Assembly: GCA_035512195.1 (NCBI GenBank)
Contig: DATKEK010000257.1
Span: 1-11,427, forward strand
Reading direction: 5' to 3'
DNA length: 11,427 nt
From: DATKEK01 sp035512195
GTDB lineage: Bacteria > Pseudomonadota > Gammaproteobacteria > Burkholderiales > Eutrophovitaceae
Below, one piece after another: positions 7,040 through 11,427 of the stretch; positions within the stretch are counted from its first letter, which is position 1; every line of letters starts with the position of its first letter. The translations under genes and the position numbers were made by a program. The notes under the pieces were generated by a model. That model did not search any database, was not told the origin of the DNA, and worked only from the letters and a program-made list of their open reading frames with translations.

Positions 7040-8845
7040 ATGACGCCAGGCTTCACACAGTTCACCGCCCTATCCATCCCGGAAGGCGACAGCGAATCCG
7101 CGCAGGATCTGCACTGGCTTCGGCAGAACATTCCCTGCCAGGCGGCGTGTCCCGCGGGCACCGATGTGCCGGGGTATCTCGAGGCGATCTATCACGGCCG
7201 CTTCGAAGAGGCCTACCGCATCAACCTGCAGGACAACGTGTTTCCTGCGGTGCTCGGGCGCGTGTGTTCGCGCCCCTGCGAGGATTCGTGCCGGCACGGT
7301 TGGAAAGGCAACGGCGAGCCAGTGGCGATCTGTTTCTCCAAGCGTTCTGCCGCGGACTTCGCCGGCAGCGCGCCGGTCGTGCTGGATCCGGTTTTTCCGC
7401 CGAGCGGCAAACGCATCGCGGTGATCGGCGCAGGCGTGGCCGGACTGGCGGTGGCGCGGGACCTGGCGTTGTTCGGGCACGCGGTGACCGTCTACGAAAA
7501 GCACCGTTCCGCGGGCGGCATGCTGAACCAGGGTATTCCCGCCTTTCGCCTGCCGCGTGATGTGATCGAACGGGAGATCCGGCAGGTTGAAGCGGTCGGC
7601 GTCACCATCCGCTGTGGAGTCGAAATCGGGCGCGACCTGCCGGTAGCCGAACTCATCCAAGCGCATGACGCCGTGGTGCTGGCATCGGGCACGCTGCGGC
7701 CGAACCTGCTCGACCTTCCCGGAAGCGCACTTGGCGCAATCGAGCATGGACTGAAATTTCTGCTCGAAGTGAACGAGAACGGCCGCAACAGCATCGGCCG
7801 GCGCGTAGCGGTGATCGGCGGCGGTTACACGGCAATGGATTGCGCGCGAACCGCGACCCGTCTCGGTGCCGAGGTTGGCGTCTTTTACCGGCGCGAGCGC
7901 GCGGACATGGTGGTGCTGCCCGGGGAAGTCGAGGCACTGATCGAGGAAGGCGGAAAGCTGGAGAACAGCTGCGCGCCACGGGGTTACGAGGGCAATCGCA
8001 CGGTCAAAGGCGTGCGATTCGCCCGCACCCGGCCTGGCGCAGCGGGCAGCGACGGGCGCCGGATGCCGGAGGACATTGCCGGCAGCGAATTCGTTGCGCA
8101 GGCCGACTCGGTAATACTCGCCACAGGGCAGTTTCCCGAAACCGCCTGGATCGATGCGTCGCTGAGGGCACGGCTGGTCGCCCGCGACGGCTGGTTTGCC
8201 AGCGGGACCGCGCATGAAACCGCACAGCCCGGGATTTTCGTCGCCGGTGATTGCGCGCTTGGCGCCACTACGCTGATACAGGCGATCGGCCATGCGCGCG
8301 AGTGTGCACGCAAGGTCGATGCGCATCTGATGGGCGGCAGGCGGGCATCGCAAGCCGCCCGCATCGGCAAGGTATTCCAGTCGAAGGTGCAGGGTGGCCG
8401 TACAACGCGGCGCACGCCGGAGATGAATGTCATCCCGCTGCACCCGATGCCGACCCTGCCGGTCGCAAGGCGCAACGGATCCGCCGAGGTTGAAACCGGT
8501 TTCGATCGCGATAGCGCGCGGGAGGAAGCGGCACGCTGCTATCTCTGTCACTACAAGTTCGAGATCGTCGACGCCAAGTGCGTGCTGTGCGACGAATGCC
8601 TCAAGGTGAAGCCGGTCGAAGGCTGCATCGTGGAAGTTGCCGAACTTGGGCGGGACGAAGAGGGCCGCGTCACCGGGTATCGTCGGGTGGAGCCCGGGCA
8701 GACCGATTCGCTGTACTACAACCGGCTGTGGATCGACCAGAACCAGTGCGTGCGTTGCGGCCGCTGCGAGGCGGTGTGCCCGGTGAACGCGATCACGATC
8801 CAGAAGGTGAGCCTGGCCGGAGTTGACCCTGAAAAGCGCGTTTAA
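7040..8845 (+). CDS. GltD-like FAD/NAD(P)/Fe-S oxidoreductase with C-terminal ferredoxin-like region
   Basis: A 601-residue flavoprotein related to the glutamate synthase small subunit. The N-terminal Fe-S domain has C33-x3-C37P and GRVCSRPCEDSC (Cys76, 80, 84). An FAD Rossmann motif follows (VIGAGVAGL, about 128-136), then an NAD(P) motif (VIGGGYTAMD, 258-267) followed by YRRER, which suggests NADPH, and a second FAD contact near GIFVAGDCALG. GltD is usually about 470 residues; the extra 100 or so carry two further cysteine groups (C500, 503, 514, 517, 520, 529, and C570-x2-C-x2-C-x3-CP ending at 580), like a 2[4Fe-4S] ferredoxin. No gltB is beside it, so glutamate synthase activity is unlikely to be its role here. 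It starts at the ATG at 7040 behind GAGGGA, 10 nt after fhs. Electron donor and acceptor are unknown. Confidence 0.9.
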   Translation: MTPGFTQFTALSIPEGDSESAQDLHWLRQNIPCQAACPAGTDVPGYLEAIYHGRFEEAYRINLQDNVFPAVLGRVCSRPCEDSCRHGWKGNGEPVAICFSKRSAADFAGSAPVVLDPVFPPSGKRIAVIGAGVAGLAVARDLALFGHAVTVYEKHRSAGGMLNQGIPAFRLPRDVIEREIRQVEAVGVTIRCGVEIGRDLPVAELIQAHDAVVLASGTLRPNLLDLPGSALGAIEHGLKFLLEVNENGRNSIGRRVAVIGGGYTAMDCARTATRLGAEVGVFYRRERADMVVLPGEVEALIEEGGKLENSCAPRGYEGNRTVKGVRFARTRPGAAGSDGRRMPEDIAGSEFVAQADSVILATGQFPETAWIDASLRARLVARDGWFASGTAHETAQPGIFVAGDCALGATTLIQAIGHARECARKVDAHLMGGRRASQAARIGKVFQSKVQGGRTTRRTPEMNVIPLHPMPTLPVARRNGSAEVETGFDRDSAREEAARCYLCHYKFEIVDAKCVLCDECLKVKPVEGCIVEVAELGRDEEGRVTGYRRVEPGQTDSLYYNRLWIDQNQCVRCGRCEAVCPVNAITIQKVSLAGVDPEKRV

Positions 8846-8870
8846 ACCGCCGATTAGGCGGCACAGTGGC

Positions 8871-8899
8871 TTCCCATTCGGGAAATCTGCCCATATACT
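8871..8899 (+). promoter_or_regulatory. Sigma70-like promoter of the HNH gene
   Basis: TTCCCA (8871-8876, 4 of 6 to TTGACA) and TATACT (8894-8899, 5 of 6 to TATAAT) are separated by exactly 17 bp. The predicted start point is near 8906, just upstream of the hairpin at 8910. A weak GC hairpin (8847-8861, no T-run) lies between the preceding stop codon and this promoter. Confidence 0.6.
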
Positions 8900-8909
8900 C
8901 TTGCGCTAA

Positions 8910-8944
8910 CGACGGAATCCGGCTCTGGGAGCCGGATTCCGTCG
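8910..8944 (+). promoter_or_regulatory. Perfect 16-bp hairpin at the predicted 5' end of the HNH mRNA
   Basis: Arms 8910-8925 and 8929-8944 are exact reverse complements with a 3-nt loop (TGG). There is no T-run on either side in either direction, so it is not a standard intrinsic terminator. Because it begins about 4 nt after the predicted transcription start, it would form the very 5' end of the mRNA, where such stems can protect from decay. As DNA it is also a possible protein-binding palindrome. Confidence 0.65.
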
Positions 8945-8971
8945 ATTCGGTAGAGAGTACTGGAGCAACAG

Positions 8972-9532
8972 GTGGCATTCATTCTGGCTGTGGACATGGC
9001 CGGCGTGCCGAGCCGGTGGCTGGTGGTGGAAGAGGCGATTACGTACTACGCCCGCAGGATGGTGGCGTGGTCGCTGGGCGATATCGTCTGTACCTACCAC
9101 GGTGGTTTCTCGCGCATAACCGGCGAGCGGTCCAGGCTTTCCACCCACAGCATCATCGCCATCAAGGGCTCGGTCGATTTCCTCAAAGAGCACCATGAGC
9201 CGCATCTGTCCAACACGGCGCTGTTCTCCCGGGATCGCCATGTCTGTGCGTACTGCGGCGGCAAGTACCGCGAGCGGGACCTGTCGCGCGATCACGTGAT
9301 TCCGGTTCATGGAGGCGGGATCGACCGCTGGATGAACGTGGTCACCGCCTGCAGGAGCTGCAATATCCGCAAGGGCGGGCGCACGCCGGAATCGTCGGGC
9401 ATGCCGCTGCTCTATCTGCCTTATGTGCCGAACCGGTACGAACACCTGATTCTTCAGAACCGCCGGATTCTGCATGACCAGATGGAATACCTGATGGTGA
9501 AAGTGCCGCGCCACAGCCGGCTGCACGCCTGA
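8972..9532 (+). CDS. HNH nuclease-family protein
   Basis: The 186-residue product has a C-terminal HNH (treble-clef, beta-beta-alpha-metal) domain: zinc ligands C92-x2-C95 and C127-x2-C130, and the catalytic core Asp107-His108, Asn122 and Asn131. The first 85 or so residues form a separate N-terminal part, rich in basic and aromatic residues, of no function I recognise. A GTG start at 8972 is preceded by GGAG (8962-8965) at good spacing; no upstream alternative fits better. The gene is monocistronic, with its own promoter, leader hairpin and terminator, and no methyltransferase, toxin partner, integrase or intron sequence sits beside it. It resembles stand-alone chromosomal HNH proteins found in many proteobacteria; the substrate and true role are unknown. 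Confidence 0.88.
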   Translation: MAFILAVDMAGVPSRWLVVEEAITYYARRMVAWSLGDIVCTYHGGFSRITGERSRLSTHSIIAIKGSVDFLKEHHEPHLSNTALFSRDRHVCAYCGGKYRERDLSRDHVIPVHGGGIDRWMNVVTACRSCNIRKGGRTPESSGMPLLYLPYVPNRYEHLILQNRRILHDQMEYLMVKVPRHSRLHA

Positions 9533-9553
9533 CACCGTAATGTGTCCTGCAAG

Positions 9554-9578
9554 AGCCGGCCCTCGGGCCGGCTTTTTT
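9554..9578 (+). terminator. Intrinsic terminator of the HNH gene
   Basis: The GC-rich arms AGCCGGCC (9554-9561) and GGCCGGCT (9566-9573) close a 4-nt loop, and the run of T residues reaches 9578. It lies 21 nt after the HNH stop codon, separating that gene from the protease gene. Confidence 0.92.
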
Positions 9579-9662
9579 GTTTTGCGGAAGCGCGTCATCT
9601 GATCCGGGACGGCTTGCGTTAACATTCGAAGGAAGCCGATACAAGCCAAGCCTGGAGAGGTC

Positions 9663-10508
9663 ATGAAAAAGCTCATCACGGCCGGGTTGATCCTGATCAC
9701 CCTGTCGATTGCCGGCTGCCAGACCAGCCCGGTCACCGGGCGCTCGCAGCTCATGCTGGTGTCCGAGGGTTCGGCGATTGCCGCGTCCAGCAACGCCTAC
9801 ACCGAGATGCTCAAGCCGCTGCAAGAAAAGGGGCAGATCGACAACGACCCCGCCGTCACCCGTCGGGTGCGCGACATCACCGAGCGGCTGATCCCGCACG
9901 CCATCGCGTACCGCCCGGAGACCGAGAAGTGGGAGTGGAACGTGGCGGTGATCGACGACCCGGAGACTGTAAATGCCTGGGCAATGGCCGGCGGCAAGAT
10001 GGCGATCTATACCGGGTTGATCGAGCAGCTCGAGGCGACCGACGACGAGATCGCGCAGGTGATGGGGCACGAAATCGCGCATGCCCTGCTGAAGCACACC
10101 GCGGAGCGCATGTCGCGCGCGATCGCGATGCAGCTTGGCCTCGGCATCTTCGCCGTGACCCAGCGCGATAGCAAGCACGGCGGTATGGCGCTCCAGGGCG
10201 CGGCACTTGCCGCGGCCGTTGCGCTCGAGCTGCCGAACAGCCGGCAGGCGGAAACCGAATCCGACCGCGTGGGCCTCGAACTGGCAGCCCAGGCCGGCGA
10301 TGATCCGCACGCCGCGGTGACGCTGTGGCAGAAGATGGGCAAGGTGGGCGGCGGCGGACCGCCGCAGTTTCTTTCCACCCATCCGTCGCCCGACCGGCGC
10401 ACGGAAACCCTTTCGGCGCTGGTGCCGCAGATGATGCCGTTCTACCAGGACAAGTCTCCGCGCCCGACCTACGATCTCGCCGCGGGGCAGCTCAGGCCTG
10501 CCAGGTAG
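9663..10508 (+). CDS. M48-family lipoprotein metalloprotease (LoiP/YcaL-like)
   Basis: A zinc endopeptidase expected to sit in the periplasm anchored by lipid. The 281-residue product has a lipoprotein signal (basic MKK, hydrophobic residues 4-16, lipobox IAGC with Cys19). Residue 20 is Gln, so outer-membrane sorting is the default expectation. The M48 core includes DDPETVNAWAMAGGKMAIYTG (split as residues 98-108 and 109-118), the zinc motif HEIAH (136-140) and the third-ligand segment ETESDRVGL (197-205), followed by the family STHPSPDRR motif. All catalytic positions are present. E. coli relatives act in outer-membrane protein quality control; that role is inferred. The start follows GGAGAGG (9654-9660). 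It appears to be transcribed separately after the terminator at 9578. Confidence 0.95.
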   Translation: MKKLITAGLILITLSIAGCQTSPVTGRSQLMLVSEGSAIAASSNAYTEMLKPLQEKGQIDNDPAVTRRVRDITERLIPHAIAYRPETEKWEWNVAVIDDPETVNAWAMAGGKMAIYTGLIEQLEATDDEIAQVMGHEIAHALLKHTAERMSRAIAMQLGLGIFAVTQRDSKHGGMALQGAALAAAVALELPNSRQAETESDRVGLELAAQAGDDPHAAVTLWQKMGKVGGGGPPQFLSTHPSPDRRTETLSALVPQMMPFYQDKSPRPTYDLAAGQLRPAR

Positions 10509-10539
10509 ACCGCCAGTCGGCGCTTGACGCGCCGCGCCC

Positions 10540-10580
10540 TGGGTTCTCACACTGTGGATCGTTCGCAACGGGAGAACCCA
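10540..10580 (+). promoter_or_regulatory. Inverted repeat covering the ribosome site of the hydrolase gene
   Basis: The arms TGGGTTCTC (10540-10548) and GAGAACCCA (10572-10580) are perfect 9-bp reverse complements. The right arm contains the GGAGA ribosome site and the A of the start codon. Inside the loop a second small stem (CGTT 10560-10563 with AACG 10567-10570) can form. As RNA it could hide the ribosome site; as DNA it could be an operator, since a TTGACG (10524-10529) -35-like hexamer lies just upstream. Confidence 0.45.
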
Positions 10581-11335
10581 TGAGTAAAAGCAGTCAGCAA
10601 GTCCAGTTTCCCGGTGCCTCCGGCGAAGCGCTCGCCGCACGCCTTGATCTTCCAGACGGCGAGCCGGTCGCCTTTGCGCTGTTCGCGCATTGCTTTACCT
10701 GCTCCAAGGACACACGCGCATCGGCTTACATCAGCGGTGCACTGGCCGACGCGGGCATGGCCGTGCTGCGCTTCGATTTCACCGGCCTCGGCGGCAGCGA
10801 AGGCGAGTTCGCGAATACCAATTTCTCTTCCAATATCGACGACCTGGTCGCTGCCGCGGACTTTCTGCGGGAGAAATACCAGGCGCCCAGCCTGCTGGTC
10901 GGTCACAGCCTCGGCGGTGCGGCGGTGCTTGTTGCCGCGCCGCGGATCGAGGAATCGGTCGCAGTCGCCACCATCAATGCGCCTGTGGACCCGTCGCACG
11001 TGCTGCATCTGCTGAAGGATTCTCTGGAGACCATCCAGCGCCGGGGGCAAGCCGAGGTCGAGCTGGCGGGCCGGCGCTTTCGCATTACCAGGCAGTTCAT
11101 CGAGGACGTGTCCGAGCGCAAACTCACCGACGTGCTCGGCAAACTGCGGCGTGCGCTCGTGGTGTTCCATGCGCCGCGGGATACCACGGTAAGCATCGAC
11201 AACGCGTCGAGCATATTCACCGCCGCGAAGCATCCGAAAAGTTTCGTGTCGCTGGACGATGCCGACCATCTTCTGACCCGCAGGCAGGACGCACTCTATG
11301 TCGGCAGCGTGCTCGCCGCCTGGGCCACGCGCTAG
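10580..11335 (+). CDS. Alpha/beta hydrolase, N-terminal half of a hydrolase-OsmC fusion
   Basis: The 251-residue product has an alpha/beta-hydrolase fold: the oxyanion region FALFAHCFTCSKD (residues 32-44), RFDFTGLGGSEGEF (64-77), the nucleophile elbow GHSLGG (Ser110), and a triad completed by Asp201 (HAPRD) and His230 (DADHLL). This variety, with its HCFTCSKD and NTNFSSN signatures, is known mostly as the first half of 'bifunctional alpha/beta hydrolase/OsmC' proteins of roughly 400 residues. Here it stops at TAG (11333-11335) after AAWATR, where homologues usually continue with an aromatic residue. OsmC-like coding follows in the same frame. The start ATG at 10580 has GGAGA upstream; a longer frame into the protease gene is not used. 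The hydrolase itself looks complete; its substrate is unknown. Confidence 0.92.
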   Translation: MSKSSQQVQFPGASGEALAARLDLPDGEPVAFALFAHCFTCSKDTRASAYISGALADAGMAVLRFDFTGLGGSEGEFANTNFSSNIDDLVAAADFLREKYQAPSLLVGHSLGGAAVLVAAPRIEESVAVATINAPVDPSHVLHLLKDSLETIQRRGQAEVELAGRRFRITRQFIEDVSERKLTDVLGKLRRALVVFHAPRDTTVSIDNASSIFTAAKHPKSFVSLDDADHLLTRRQDALYVGSVLAAWATR

Positions 11336-11368
11336 CTCGGCGGCAAGCCTGTGCCCGATGTAGCTGCG

Positions 11369-11427
11369 ATGCCAGCGGTAGACGGTGTGGTGGTGGAGGA
11401 GGCCGGGGAGGGGAGATTCGCCCAGAT
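11369..11427 (+). CDS. OsmC-like domain, N-terminal part, cut by window edge
   Basis: From the ATG at 11369 the frame reads MPAVDGVVVEEAGEGRFAQ and runs out of the window. This resembles the beginning of the OsmC half of hydrolase-OsmC fusion proteins (VVVxExGEGxFxQ). OsmC-family proteins reduce organic hydroperoxides with two cysteines that would lie further downstream. The frame is the same as the hydrolase and is open from 11336, so only the single TAG separates the two. No ribosome site is evident before the ATG or before a GTG at 11351. It may be a separate gene, the second half of a broken fusion, or a read-through product. Only about 19 residues are visible. Confidence 0.5.
   Translation, partial: MPAVDGVVVEEAGEGRFAQ

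Noticed and set aside
7070..8551. 493-codon open frame on the minus strand
   Set aside because: It lies entirely antisense to the GltD-like gene, whose motifs are unmistakable; its translation shows no recognisable domain and it is a by-product of GC-rich third positions.
8847..8861. Possible terminator after the GltD-like gene
   Set aside because: Only a 5-bp GC stem with a 5-nt loop and no T-run; too weak to call.
10325..10579. N-terminal extension of the hydrolase gene into the M48 gene
   Set aside because: The extra residues are low-complexity and non-homologous, while the ATG at 10580 has a ribosome site and family-like start.
9342..10640. 432-codon open frame on the minus strand
   Set aside because: It runs across the HNH 3' end, a clear terminator, the M48 gene and the hydrolase start; it is His/Arg-rich without any motif.

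Overview
The window looks like the chromosome of a GC-rich proteobacterium, most likely beta or gamma. This rests on the ureC-E-F-G order, the protein sequences, the Gram-negative lipoprotein and signal peptides, and AGGAG-type ribosome sites. No species can be named from sequence alone. I see no rRNA, tRNA, CRISPR array, insertion sequence or phage gene.

Layout. Positions 1-3356 hold the 3' part of a urease operon: ureC (5' end outside the window), ureE, ureF and ureG, tightly packed on the + strand. They encode the catalytic subunit and the nickel-delivery chaperones; ureD, ureA and ureB would lie upstream if the usual order holds. A 9-bp-period direct repeat sits between ureF and ureG. After a spacer comes a small minus-strand gene (3473-3688, resembling DUF3563). 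An AT-rich divergent promoter region separates it from a small predicted exported protein (3953-4342) and a SAM-methyltransferase-fold protein with a signal peptide (4386-5228), which ends before a strong intrinsic terminator (5294-5328).

Next is a two-gene one-carbon/redox unit: fhs (formate-tetrahydrofolate ligase, 5353-7029) and, 10 nt later, a GltD-like FAD/NAD(P)/Fe-S oxidoreductase with an added C-terminal ferredoxin-like region (7040-8845). An HNH-nuclease-family gene follows (8972-9532). It has its own sigma70-like promoter, a perfect 16-bp hairpin at the start of the predicted transcript, and a clear terminator (9554-9578). Then come an M48-family lipoprotein metalloprotease (9663-10508) and an alpha/beta hydrolase (10580-11335).

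The most notable observation is at the right edge. The hydrolase normally forms the N-terminal half of a hydrolase-OsmC fusion. Here one in-frame TAG (11333-11335) ends it, yet the same frame continues to the window edge with an OsmC-like beginning. The gene is therefore split by a recent nonsense change, has become two genes, is read through, or carries a sequencing error. No wholly new multi-gene system is evident; most genes belong to known families, and the interest lies in their arrangement and regulation.
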